From assembly GCA_030949385.1 (NCBI GenBank), contig JAUZSP010000006.1, positions 190,121 to 254,120 on the forward strand: DNA of 64,000 bases. Direction: 5' to 3'. Each line of letters starts with the position of its first letter. Position 1 is the first letter of the stretch. The stretch is from Gammaproteobacteria bacterium. GTDB lineage: Bacteria; Pseudomonadota; Gammaproteobacteria; JAUZRS01. Position numbers and translations under genes: made by a program. Below the pieces are notes generated by a model. It searched no databases, had not been told where the DNA came from, and worked only from the letters and a program-made list of their open reading frames with translations. Positions 54,265-63,064 of the stretch are shown here, one piece after another.

Positions 54265-56286
54265 ATGTCTGGTCAGAGCGACTCTTTTTGGCATTCTCGC
54301 CGTTTGCGTTTTTTATTCTTTTTAACTCTCTTTCATTTTGCTGCCTTTCTGCTGTTTCGGCTTGGCTTTTTGTTCTCCTTTTGGCCGTCTGATTCGATTT
54401 CGTTTGTCAGTGCGGTGCAAGCCTTTTATCTGGGAGCCAAATTTGATCTGCGTTTGGTGATGCTGCTGAGTTTGCCAATTCTGTTTCTGGCCGCCTTGCC
54501 ACGGTTTAATCTGCTGCATTCGCTCTGGGTACGCACATTGGGGCAGCTCTATTTAGTGTGTGTCATGGCTTTTATTTCGTTGGCCTACTTTCTTGATTTT
54601 GGTCATTACGCTTATTTGAAAGAGCGCCTGAACGCCTCTGTGTTGCGTTTTGTTGATAACCCTGAGATCTCCGCCAGTATGTTGTGGCAGAGTTACCCCA
54701 TAGTAAAAATAACCTTGTTATGGTTGCTTTTAGTGGGCTTATACGCCTTTTTTCTGCATAAATTGACTCAGCGTTTTTTGACTGGAAAAGCATCTGATTT
54801 ACGTTGGCGTGAGAAATTAATCGCGGCGCTGCTGGTGTTCGTTGTCATGGTGTCGGGGCTGTACGGCAAATTATCGTGGTATCCGTTGCGTTGGAGTGAT
54901 GCCTTTGTGGAGAACAACGCCTTTGCCTCGGCGTTGGCGCTCAATCCGATGCTGTTCTATTTTGATACGCTGAAATACGAGGTGGCTCAGCCTTACGATG
55001 CGGAGCAAACGCGCTTTGCTTATCCGTTAATGACCCGATTTTTAGGTTTGTCGCAGGGTGAGGCGACAGAGCCGCTGAGTTATCGACGTGAGGTGGTGAG
55101 TCAACGTAAACCAGCGAAACAACCCAATATTGTTTATGTGCTGGTGGAGTCTTTGGGCGCGAATCAATTGGGCTTGTTTGGTAACACGCTGAATGCCACC
55201 CCCAATTTGGATCGTCTGGCGCGTGAAGGGCTGTTTTTTGATCGTTTTTATGTGCCAGTGGGTGGCACGGCGCGCTCGGTGTTTGCCTTGCTGACCGGTA
55301 TCCCTGATGTTTCGCCAGTGCGCACCGCCAGCCGCAACCCGTTGATCGTCAATCAGCAGATGTTATTGAGTCAATTTGAGGGTTATGAAAAGTACTATTT
55401 TATCGGTGGTAGCGCCAGTTGGGGCAATATTCGGGGGGTGTTGCAAAACAACATCAAGGATCTAAATCTTTACGAAGAGGGGCGTTATTCCGCCCCCAAA
55501 GTTGATGTTTGGGGCATTTCGGATCTGGATCTGTTTCGTGAAGCCAGCAGGGTGTTTGTTCAGCGTGATGCAGATAAACCGTTTATTGCGCTGATTCAGA
55601 CCGCCGGTAATCACCCGCCTTTTACCATTCCTGAAGATAATTTGGATTTTGAAATTAAAGCCTTACCCGAAGATAAAAAGCAGTGGCAAGGTTTTCCCTT
55701 GCAGGGGCGTTACAACGGTGTGCGTCTGGTGGATTATTTTATCGGTGAATTAATTAAATTGGGTGAGCAGGCGGGTTATGGCGAGAATACGATTTATGTT
55801 TTTCATGGTGATCACGGCATTACCAGCAGCCCCTCGCCGCACATGGGTAAAGCCTATGATGCTTTGAATTTATTCACTTACCACACGCCGCTGATTATCT
55901 ACTCACCAAACTATGTGCAGCCTCGGCGTATTTCTCAGGTGACCAGTGAAGTGGATGTGTTCCCGACCTTAGCCGGTTTGGCCGGTTTGAGTTATAAAAA
56001 TACCACCTTGGGACGTGACGCACTGCAACGAAATGAGAATGCCGATTCGTTGGCTTTTCTTTATGGTTTTAACAGTCGTTTGGGGGTGATGAGCGAGCGT
56101 TTTGTCTCGGCTACGGATTTTAGAGCCGAGCAGAATAAAACGTATTTGTATGATCTGGATAGTGAAACACCGGCTCTGGACGTGGCGGCAGAGTTTCCTG
56201 ATGAAGCGCAGCGCCTTGCAGAGTACGGACGCGCCTTTTATGAAACCGCCCGTTACATGCTCTATTTTAATGGCGGATCAAAATAA
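54265..56286 (+). CDS. LTA synthase/sulfatase-family membrane phosphotransferase
   Basis: A 673-residue protein with five or so N-terminal membrane helices (residues 15-220) and a large periplasmic sulfatase-fold domain. It has the family start NIVYVLVESLGANQLGLFGN, the nucleophile region GGTARSVFALLTGIPDVSPV and metal-binding YVFHGDHGITSSPSPHMG. Relatives transfer phosphoglycerol or similar groups to membrane glycans or lipids; the substrate here is unknown. It is 53 bp downstream of the giant OmpA gene and its 3' end overlaps the convergent sensor gene by nine bases. Confidence 0.83.
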   Translation: MSGQSDSFWHSRRLRFLFFLTLFHFAAFLLFRLGFLFSFWPSDSISFVSAVQAFYLGAKFDLRLVMLLSLPILFLAALPRFNLLHSLWVRTLGQLYLVCVMAFISLAYFLDFGHYAYLKERLNASVLRFVDNPEISASMLWQSYPIVKITLLWLLLVGLYAFFLHKLTQRFLTGKASDLRWREKLIAALLVFVVMVSGLYGKLSWYPLRWSDAFVENNAFASALALNPMLFYFDTLKYEVAQPYDAEQTRFAYPLMTRFLGLSQGEATEPLSYRREVVSQRKPAKQPNIVYVLVESLGANQLGLFGNTLNATPNLDRLAREGLFFDRFYVPVGGTARSVFALLTGIPDVSPVRTASRNPLIVNQQMLLSQFEGYEKYYFIGGSASWGNIRGVLQNNIKDLNLYEEGRYSAPKVDVWGISDLDLFREASRVFVQRDADKPFIALIQTAGNHPPFTIPEDNLDFEIKALPEDKKQWQGFPLQGRYNGVRLVDYFIGELIKLGEQAGYGENTIYVFHGDHGITSSPSPHMGKAYDALNLFTYHTPLIIYSPNYVQPRRISQVTSEVDVFPTLAGLAGLSYKNTTLGRDALQRNENADSLAFLYGFNSRLGVMSERFVSATDFRAEQNKTYLYDLDSETPALDVAAEFPDEAQRLAEYGRAFYETARYMLYFNGGSK

Positions 56287-57225
56287 TTCGCCAAACCAGA
56301 AGTTTATGCCGCGTTTGAGAAATTCATCAAAGCGCAGGTAGTGAGTGCCGTCGCAAGAAAAATTGAGCGCCACCATGCCGTTGCAGAGGTTTAGCGAAAG
56401 AGAGCGCAGATAAACCGTTTCATCGGCAAAACGCAGCTGCTGCCCCATTTCCAAAATGGGTAAAATCTCATTGGGAGCCACAATAGCCTGTTGCAGATAA
56501 GGGCGACGTGGGTAGGCGAGACAGGTGTCGGGATCAATTAACTCATCGAAATTGAGCAGTCGATAGGCGTACGGGCTGTCCAGCGCCCAAATGGTGGCAC
56601 GGCTGCTGGAAAAATGCAGTTTGCAGTGGAACACGCCGTGGTTGACCATCAGTTCGTTCATCAGCGGCAGAATGGTGTCGAGGTTGCCATCCATCGCGCT
56701 CTCCGCTCGCTGCTGAGCAAACAGGCCGCCACGAATGGCGGGGTCGCCTTTGATCTGTCGCCAATCTTGCGACTCTTGGTAAATTTCCTCGGTGCCTGGC
56801 AGTTCACGCAGGTCGTAATCCGCCCCGAGAAAACCGATGTGTTGCTGCTCAGCATCTCGAATGACATGAATGGCGGTCAAGGAAGGGCGTTTGTTGTTGC
56901 GGCTGATGTAAGCTTCGGAGAGTTTAAAATCGGTGCTGCCGATAATGTCTTGCATGTAAGGACGGTCGAGACGATCACGGCCAAAATGAGCTTCATCAAG
57001 GCCGTCATCGGTGACGTTGTCGGTCAACTGAATGCCGTTTTGATCCATTATATAGAGGTGTTTGCAGCGAATTTCAGTCAAAGCCTGTTGCAGCATCTTC
57101 TCTAAGGCGGTGCGATCATGCAGTTGTGTGGCGCTGTTTTTGGCCAAAGTGCGCATGCTTTTGCTCAACAGAACTGCGAGGTGTTCACGCTGACGGTAAA
57201 TGGCTTCTTTTAAACTGCTGCTCAT
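56278..57225 (-). CDS. PDC/Cache sensor-domain protein
   Basis: A 315-residue protein without a signal peptide or membrane helix. Residues about 40-160 resemble a PDC sensor domain (CKHLYIMDQNGIQLTDNVTD, DRPYMQDIIGSTDFKLSEAY, LTAIHVIRDAEQQHIGFLGA), usually a ligand-binding domain in chemoreceptors and kinases. No output domain is recognisable in the remaining half. It is convergent with the LTA-synthase-like gene and divergent from fumC. Confidence 0.7.
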   Translation of the reverse strand: MSSSLKEAIYRQREHLAVLLSKSMRTLAKNSATQLHDRTALEKMLQQALTEIRCKHLYIMDQNGIQLTDNVTDDGLDEAHFGRDRLDRPYMQDIIGSTDFKLSEAYISRNNKRPSLTAIHVIRDAEQQHIGFLGADYDLRELPGTEEIYQESQDWRQIKGDPAIRGGLFAQQRAESAMDGNLDTILPLMNELMVNHGVFHCKLHFSSSRATIWALDSPYAYRLLNFDELIDPDTCLAYPRRPYLQQAIVAPNEILPILEMGQQLRFADETVYLRSLSLNLCNGMVALNFSCDGTHYLRFDEFLKRGINFWFGELF

Positions 57226-57412
57226 GAGGCGTCCATAAAGTAAACAAAGTCTTAATTATACCCAACTGTTGTGACGGGCTGGTGACTTTTTTGTTTACTT
57301 TGTTTGGGGCTGATTTATGGAACGCTCCTTTGTGGTGCAGAAGATTAGGCCTGTGGGCGGGAAACCGCTAAACTGCGCCCATATTTGTCTGTGATCGGTT
57401 GGAGGAGGTGTT

Positions 57413-58795
57413 ATGAGTCAGGTGAAGTTTCGCAGTGAACACGACAGCATGGGTGAGCTACAGGTGCCGAAAGAGGCCTTGTATGGGGCGCAGACCCAGC
57501 GAGCGGTGGAGAATTTTCCCATCAGTGGGTTGCGCCTGCCTCGTGAGATGATTCGTGCGTTGGGGCTGTTAAAACACGCTTGCGCGCAGGCCAATTTTGA
57601 TCTGGGGCTGCTCAGCCAAGATCGCTGCGGCTCGATTCAAAAGGCGGCACTGGAGGTCGCCGCCGGTCAACACGACGCTCATTTTCCGGTGGATATTTTT
57701 CAGACCGGTTCCGGTACCAGCTCGAACATGAACTGCAACGAAGTGGTGGCGCATTTGGCCAGCGAGTACGGTCATAAGACGGTGCATCCCAACGACCATG
57801 TGAACATGAGTCAAAGTTCCAACGATGTCTTTCCCAGTACGATTCACATCGCCGCTGTTCTGGCGCTGCACGAACAACTGCTGCCTGCGTTGGTGCAGTT
57901 GGCCGAAGCCATTGAGGCGCGTGCCGACGAACTAAAAGATAAGGTTAAAACCGGTCGCACCCATCTGATGGACGCGATGCCGGTGCGTATGGATCAAGAA
58001 CTGGGGGGCTGGGCGGCGCAGATTCGCCACGGCATTGAGCGCATTGAAGCCTCTTTGCCGCGTCTACTGGAGATCGCCTCCGGTGGCACGGCGGTGGGTA
58101 CGGGCATCAACGCTCATGCTGAATTTGGTTCGCGGGTGGCGCGGGTGCTGGCCGCTGAGAGCGGTTTGCCCTTCGTGACGATGGAGAACTATTTTGAGGC
58201 GCTGAGCTGCCAAGATGCGGCGGCAGAGATGAGCGGCCAGCTAAAAGTGGTGGCCATCAGTTTGATGAAAATCGCCAACGATCTGCGCTGGATGAACAGC
58301 GGGCCGCTGGCAGGGCTGGGTGAGATCGCACTGCCTGTGCTGCAACCGGGCAGCAGCATCATGCCAGGTAAGGTAAATCCGGTGGTGCCGGAGGCGATCT
58401 GCATGCTGGCAGCACAGGTGATGGGCAATGACAGCGCGATTACCGTCGGCGCGCAGGCGGGCAATTTTCAGCTCAATGTGATGTTGCCGATGATCGCGTA
58501 TAACTTGTTGCAGAGCATCACCCTGCTGGCCAATGGCAGTCGTGTGTTGGCAGAAAAAGCCATCGCGGGTTTCACGGTCAATGATGAGCATTTGAGTCAC
58601 GCTTTGGAGTGCAATCCCATTTTGGTCACGGCGCTGAACGGCGTGATTGGTTATGAAAAAGGCGCAGCCATTGCCAAGCAGGCGTATCGTGAAAACCGCC
58701 CTGTTCTGGAGGTGGCATTGGAAAATACCGATTTATCAGAGGTGGAATTGAAACGTCTGCTTGATCCGGCCAAATTAACTCAAGGTGGGTTGTAG
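57413..58795 (+). CDS. fumC: Fumarate hydratase, class II
   Basis: Interconverts fumarate and malate in the TCA cycle. The 460-residue tetrameric lyase has KFRSEHDSMGELQVPKEALY, the active-site TGSGTSSNMNCNEVVAHLA, SSNDVFPSTIHIAAVLALHE, GRTHLMDAMPVRMDQELGGW and the catalytic-loop signature GSSIMPGKVNPV. The length is normal. GGAGG lies seven bases upstream of the ATG. cmoA follows after six bases, so the two share a transcript. Confidence 0.96.
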   Translation: MSQVKFRSEHDSMGELQVPKEALYGAQTQRAVENFPISGLRLPREMIRALGLLKHACAQANFDLGLLSQDRCGSIQKAALEVAAGQHDAHFPVDIFQTGSGTSSNMNCNEVVAHLASEYGHKTVHPNDHVNMSQSSNDVFPSTIHIAAVLALHEQLLPALVQLAEAIEARADELKDKVKTGRTHLMDAMPVRMDQELGGWAAQIRHGIERIEASLPRLLEIASGGTAVGTGINAHAEFGSRVARVLAAESGLPFVTMENYFEALSCQDAAAEMSGQLKVVAISLMKIANDLRWMNSGPLAGLGEIALPVLQPGSSIMPGKVNPVVPEAICMLAAQVMGNDSAITVGAQAGNFQLNVMLPMIAYNLLQSITLLANGSRVLAEKAIAGFTVNDEHLSHALECNPILVTALNGVIGYEKGAAIAKQAYRENRPVLEVALENTDLSEVELKRLLDPAKLTQGGL

Positions 58796-58801
58796 GCAGC
58801 G

Positions 58802-59524
58802 GTGAAGGTTAAAGATCAGATTTACCAGCAGCCGTTGACGGAGGTGGCTGGGTTCAGTTTCGATGCGGCGGTGGCGCAGGTGTTCCCCGATATGATTCAG
58901 CGTTCGGTGCCCGGTTACCTCACTCTGGTGGAGAACATCGGCGTGATCGGCGCGCAATTTTACCAAACAGGCAGCCGTTGTTACGATCTGGGCTGTTCTT
59001 TGGGGGCGGTTAGCTTTTCTTTGCGGCGGCAAAATCCGCAGGTGCCCATTGTGGCGGTGGACAACTCCGAGGCGATGTTGGCGCGTTGCGATGAACATCT
59101 GCGCCGTGCTGGTGAGGGTGAGAACATCGAGCTGCGCTGTGCCGATATTACTCAGCTAAAAATCGAAAATGCATCGGTGGTGGTGCTTAATTTTACCCTG
59201 CAATTTGTGGAGTTGGCGCAGCGTGAGGCGTTGTTGGCGGAGATTTACGCCGGTTTGAATCGTGGCGGGGTGTTGATTTTATCGGAGAAAATCGCGCTGG
59301 AATCGGCAGAAAAAGAGCAGCGGTTTGTTGATCTGCACCACGGCTTTAAACGCGCCAATGGTTACAGTGATCTGGAAATCAGTCAAAAACGTTCGGCGCT
59401 GGAGAATGTCTTGATTCCTGAGACCGTGCAGCAGCATCAACAGCGGTTGCAGGCGGTGGGGTTTGAATCGGTTGAGGTTTGGTTTCAGTGTTGGAATTTT
59501 GTTTCGTTGTTGGCGGTGAAGTGA
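58802..59524 (+). CDS. cmoA: Carboxy-S-adenosyl-L-methionine synthase CmoA
   Basis: Makes carboxy-SAM from SAM and prephenate, used by CmoB to modify wobble uridine 34 of tRNAs. The 240-residue protein has FSFDAAVAQVFPDMIQRSVP, the SAM-binding YDLGCSLGAVSFSL, VAVDNSEAMLARC and VVVLNFTLQFVE. Arg-containing RSVPGYLTL fits the carboxylate site. It starts at GTG 58802. The usual partner cmoB is not directly downstream in this window. Confidence 0.93.
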   Translation: MKVKDQIYQQPLTEVAGFSFDAAVAQVFPDMIQRSVPGYLTLVENIGVIGAQFYQTGSRCYDLGCSLGAVSFSLRRQNPQVPIVAVDNSEAMLARCDEHLRRAGEGENIELRCADITQLKIENASVVVLNFTLQFVELAQREALLAEIYAGLNRGGVLILSEKIALESAEKEQRFVDLHHGFKRANGYSDLEISQKRSALENVLIPETVQQHQQRLQAVGFESVEVWFQCWNFVSLLAVK

Positions 59525-59565
59525 GTTTTTTAATAAAATTGGATAGAAAATTTATAGGAGTGAAT

Positions 59566-59640
59566 ATGACAGATAAAGCGATTTTTTGGCGGGTTTGTGA
59601 TGGTTTTGTTGATAATTGGGACGTTCTTTCTGATGTATAA
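59566..59640 (+). CDS. Possible 24-residue small protein
   Basis: MTDKAIFWRVCDGFVDNWDV then LSDV and a stop, preceded by TAGGAG at 6 bases. It ends three bases before the next gene. It may be a leader peptide or the remnant of a larger gene; no homologue is known to me. Confidence 0.3.
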   Translation: MTDKAIFWRVCDGFVDNWDVLSDV

Positions 59641-59643
59641 AAT

Positions 59644-60621
59644 ATGTCAATACCTCTGAATAAAATCATTCTTAAAACCACCAAAGCTACAGACCTCTTC
59701 GACGCTGGCACCATTCAAAGCCTCTGGAGCGGTTACGGCAGCATCGACCGTTACGGCTTGATCGGTTCATCTCGCAGCAGTGTGGTGGTGAAACACGTTC
59801 GTTTGCCGGATCAGAGTCAACACCCACGGGGCTGGGACAGCGACCGCTCTCATCAGCGAAAAGTACGCTCCTACCAAGTGGAGAGCGAATGGTATCGCCA
59901 GTGGTCGGCTCGTTGTGGCGAGTCAGCGCGTGTGCCCGAATGTCTGGCATTGGAGCAGCATGAGGGTGAGTGGTTGATGGTTTTGGAGGATCTGGACAGC
60001 TCCGGTTATTCGCAACGCAAAGATCAGGTGACGCTGGATGAGATGCGCGTCTGTTTGAGTTGGTTAGCCCATTTTCATGCGCAATTTATGGGCGAAACGC
60101 CAGCGGGTTTGTGGCCGGTGGGCTGTTATTGGCACTTGGAAACGCGCCCTGATGAGTTGGCCAGTATGGAAGAGGGGGCGCTGAAAGAAGCCGCTGAGGC
60201 GTTGGATAAGCTGTTAACGACTGCGCCGTTTCAAACCGTTGTTCATGGCGATGCCAAATTGGCTAATTTCTGTTTTTCCGCTGAAGGTGATCTTGTGGCC
60301 GCAGTGGATTTTCAGTACGTCGGTGGCGGTTGCGGCATGAAAGATGTGGCTTATTTTATCGGCAGTTGTCTGAATGAATCGGAATGTGAGCGTCTGGAAG
60401 ACGTCTTGTTGACGCATTATTTCTCTGCTCTCAACGTTGCTTTGTCAGAGCACCAACCAGAGATTAATCCTGATGAAGTGGAGGCCGCTTGGCGACCCCT
60501 TTACCCCGTGGCGTGGACGGATTTTTACCGTTTTCTCAAGGGCTGGAGTCCTGATCATTGGAAAATTCACCGTTACAGTGAACGACTGGCCAAAGAGGTG
60601 GTTGCGGCGTTGGCTTTTTGA
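59644..60621 (+). CDS. Aminoglycoside/choline-kinase-like phosphotransferase
   Basis: A 325-residue protein with the protein-kinase-like fold of the APH/ecdysteroid-kinase group. The Lys region is [15 protein letters not shown]. The catalytic loop is [17 protein letters not shown] (HGDxxxxN) and the metal-binding Asp is in [16 protein letters not shown]. Such enzymes phosphorylate small alcohols or amino compounds; the substrate is unknown. It is on its own, before a toxin-antitoxin pair. Confidence 0.8.
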   Translation: MSIPLNKIILKTTKATDLFDAGTIQSLWSGYGSIDRYGLIGSSRSSVVVKHVRLPDQSQHPRGWDSDRSHQRKVRSYQVESEWYRQWSARCGESARVPECLALEQHEGEWLMVLEDLDSSGYSQRKDQVTLDEMRVCLSWLAHFHAQFMGETPAGLWPVGCYWHLETRPDELASMEEGALKEAAEALDKLLTTAPFQTVVHGDAKLANFCFSAEGDLVAAVDFQYVGGGCGMKDVAYFIGSCLNESECERLEDVLLTHYFSALNVALSEHQPEINPDEVEAAWRPLYPVAWTDFYRFLKGWSPDHWKIHRYSERLAKEVVAALAF

Positions 60622-60679
60622 CAAACCTGAAAATAACGATTAGTGTCTAGTCATACTGGTTTGATTTGGGGGTGTGATG

Positions 60680-60934
60680 ATGAAAGACAATACGTGGCAA
60701 TTACAGGAAGCAAAGAGCAGGTTTAGCCAGTTGGTTGAAGATGCCATGCACAAGGAGCCGCAGATCGTGACCAAACACGGTGATAAAGCGGTGGTGGTAC
60801 TTTCTTTTGAAGAGTACACAAAAATAACCAAACCAAAAACGGATTTAGTCGATTTTCTGCGCGATTCTCCTCTGGCTGAGTTGGAACTTGAAACAATCCG
60901 AGATAAAAAATTACCGAGAGAGATTGATCTGTGA
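60680..60934 (+). CDS. Phd/YefM-family antitoxin
   Basis: About 84 residues: WQLQEAKSRFSQLVEDAMHK, then QIVTKHGDKAVVVLSFEEYT, the Phd DNA-binding fold, and a C-terminal toxin-neutralising tail. Three consecutive candidate starts occur (GTG 60674, ATG 60677, ATG 60680). GGGGG upstream serves as the ribosome site. Its stop overlaps the toxin start (GTGA). Confidence 0.85.
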   Translation: MKDNTWQLQEAKSRFSQLVEDAMHKEPQIVTKHGDKAVVVLSFEEYTKITKPKTDLVDFLRDSPLAELELETIRDKKLPREIDL

Positions 60935-61356
60935 AGTATCTGTTGGATACCTGTGTTATTTCTGAAGCAGTCAGACCTAAACCGAATAAAAACGTGATTC
61001 AATGGTTGCAAAAACAGGATGAGTCAGCACTTTATCTGAGTGTACTCACCTTTGGTGAAATTGAGAAAGGCATAAAAAAATCGTCTGATGAGATTAGAAA
61101 AAACCGTTTTAGATTATGGCTTGAGAATGATTTAAAACAGCGTTTCAAGGGACGAGTTTTACCCATTGATCTGCGTGTTGCATCAAAGTGGGGTGAAATA
61201 CAGGGTGCTTCAGAGATCGTGGGTAAGCCCTTGCCCGCCATTGATGGTTTGATTGCGGTGACGGGTTTAATCAATCACTGTGTGGTGGTGACGCGCAATA
61301 TTTCAGATATGCAGCAGAGTTCAGTAGAGCTTTATAATCCTTGGGAAAACAGTTGA
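60931..61356 (+). CDS. PIN-domain toxin (VapC/FitB family)
   Basis: A 141-residue ribonuclease toxin: MKYLLDTCVISEAVRPKPNK with the first metal-binding Asp, a conserved Glu in LSVLTFGEIEKGIKK, Asp in LPAIDGLIAVTGL and the last in VTRNISDMQ. It starts at GTG 60931 inside the antitoxin stop. The order (Phd antitoxin, PIN toxin) matches FitAB-type modules. Its 3' end overlaps the next gene by 16 bp. Confidence 0.87.
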   Translation: MKYLLDTCVISEAVRPKPNKNVIQWLQKQDESALYLSVLTFGEIEKGIKKSSDEIRKNRFRLWLENDLKQRFKGRVLPIDLRVASKWGEIQGASEIVGKPLPAIDGLIAVTGLINHCVVVTRNISDMQQSSVELYNPWENS

Positions 61357-62252
61357 ATTTTAACGTTCAACAGTTAAATGAATTAAAACAACTGGCGATT
61401 AAAGCCGCCCTTGCCGCAGGGGCGATCATCAACGCTCATCGTCACAGCTCGTTTCATATCCAGCAAAAAGACATCGGCAGCAGTGCCGCGTCGCAGATCG
61501 TGACCGAAGTGGATCACAAAGCCCAAGCGGCCATTCTGGCCATTTTACAGCCCAGTTGTTTGTTGTATGACTTGGCTCTTTTGACTGAAGAATCCAATGA
61601 CGATGGCCAGCGTCATCAGAAAGCGGCTTTTTGGTGCATTGACCCTATGGATGGCACCTTGGCTTTTGTGAAGCAGGTGGCTGGTTTTTCGGTCTCCATT
61701 GCGCTGGTGGCACAAAATGGCACAGCATGGATTGGAGTGGTTTTTGATCCCGTTACCGAAACGATTTTCAGCGCTGTTCGGGGGCAGGGAGCGTATAAAA
61801 ATGGCTGTTTAATGCAGCGGCCTACATTGGATCAGGCTCAGCCCTTGGTGTTAACCACTGATTTCAGTTTTCAGCAGCATCCGTGGTTGCAGCAGACCCA
61901 AACGGGGTTAGAGGCCATTGCGAATGCTTTGGATTTGCCGGGCGCTGAAATTCGTTTTCGCATCGGTGCGGTTCTTAATGCGTGCCATCTGTTAGAAACG
62001 CCAAATCACTGTTATTTTAAATATCCACGAGAGGGTGCCAGCGGGGGCAGTCTGTGGGATTACGCCGCCACTGCCTGTCTGTTTCATGAAGTAGGTGCGG
62101 TGGCATCAGACATTGAGGGGCAACCGCTGGAGCTGAATCGTTTGGCTACGACCTTTATGAACCATCGTGGGTTATTGTATGTTGGTGATGAGAGCGTGGC
62201 TGAGCAGATTATGGGCTTGTATCGGCAAATCATAAACAGTGAGAAAGGTTGA
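61341..62252 (+). CDS. Inositol monophosphatase-family phosphatase
   Basis: A 303-residue Mg-dependent phosphatase. Signature motifs: the acidic LLTEESNDDG, WCIDPMDGTLAFVKQVAGFS (DPxDGT) and ASGGSLWDYAATACLFHEVG (WDxxA). Relatives hydrolyse inositol phosphate, fructose bisphosphate or PAP; the substrate cannot be set. It starts at a TTG (61341), within the end of the toxin gene. Its stop overlaps the LysE fragment by one base. Confidence 0.82.
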   Translation: MGKQLNFNVQQLNELKQLAIKAALAAGAIINAHRHSSFHIQQKDIGSSAASQIVTEVDHKAQAAILAILQPSCLLYDLALLTEESNDDGQRHQKAAFWCIDPMDGTLAFVKQVAGFSVSIALVAQNGTAWIGVVFDPVTETIFSAVRGQGAYKNGCLMQRPTLDQAQPLVLTTDFSFQQHPWLQQTQTGLEAIANALDLPGAEIRFRIGAVLNACHLLETPNHCYFKYPREGASGGSLWDYAATACLFHEVGAVASDIEGQPLELNRLATTFMNHRGLLYVGDESVAEQIMGLYRQIINSEKG

Positions 62253-62328
62253 TGTCGCTCGAATCTATTGCAACGTTTTTTGTGATTGTTCTTGTGGCCA
62301 CGGCAACACCGGGACCGACGATGCTTTC
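62252..62328 (+). pseudogene. LysE/RhtB exporter, N-terminal fragment
   Basis: From ATG 62252: MSLESIATFFVIVLVATATP followed by GPTML. This is the conserved first helix and PGP motif of LysE/RhtB amino acid exporters. The sequence then runs into IS-derived DNA, so the remaining roughly 180 residues are missing. The start shares TGATG with the gene before it. Confidence 0.75.
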
Positions 62329-62880
62329 AACTCATCATAAACCAACTCGACTTTTTGACACGATCTGTCCAAACCCAACTTGTCAAAAAGTATGTTCATC
62401 AAATGTTGGTTGAATTTCTTACGTCGCCACAAAGCAATGGAAATCACCGAAGATTCGGAACTGTTCTCCGAGCATCCAATGCGTACGCCGTTCGACTTTG
62501 AAGATCAATACGGCAAATCAACGACAGTTCCAAACCGACCATCGCCTGACCCAAAGCGCCGTTATAAAACCAGCCCAATCCTGCCGTTTTCTGGCCGCTT
62601 TTTTTCATAAAGCTGGCATCAATGGCGGCAATTTGATCGTTCTCTTGTGACAGCTCTTGTTGAAGCAGACCTCCGTTGAATTGAGCAAAATCAAACGAAC
62701 GCCGAAACCAGCGTGACAGACGTTTTTCATGCAACGAACTGTAACGGCTTAAAGTACGGAAAGTAGCTTTGCCTTGAAAAACCATCAAAGCGGAAAACAG
62801 AGCTGCAAGAAAAAGACGTTGCGGTTTTTTAATGCTGGACAGGGAGAGCAAAACAGATTCTACTACGAATTCCACAGGCG
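62329..62880 (-). mobile_element. Internally deleted insertion-sequence remnant (DDE transposase)
   Basis: On the minus strand 62875-62444 encodes the first 143 residues of a transposase: SSIKKPQRLFLAALFSALMV, SRYSSLHEKRLSRWFRRSFD, then IAAIDASFMKKSGQKTAGLG with the first catalytic Asp. A second frame (62447-62265) gives a transposase C-terminus, ISIALWRRKKFNQHLMNILF then DKLGLDRSCQK. The central catalytic part is missing, so it cannot transpose by itself. It interrupts the LysE gene at 62328. Ends are approximate and no target duplication was identified. Confidence 0.7.
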
Positions 62881-63064
62881 GCCTTCTTTGATTGTCGCTT
62901 TTAGAGAATCGTATTTTTTCAGAATCCGCTTGTAGTTCCTACCTTTTTCCCGCTAAAACTGTCCGAAGTATTGGAAAATAAAGCAGGTATAAAATTGTTG
63001 TCTACACTGTTTGCTCTCTGGCGAAGAAGTTGCACCTCTCCTTTGAAAAATAGGAGGGGGTGGG
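62881..63064. other. Gap between IS remnant and metallopeptidase gene
   Basis: No gene accepted. It contains AGGAGGGGG directly before the next ATG and presumably the promoter of that gene. Minus-strand frames here end quickly. Confidence 0.4.
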
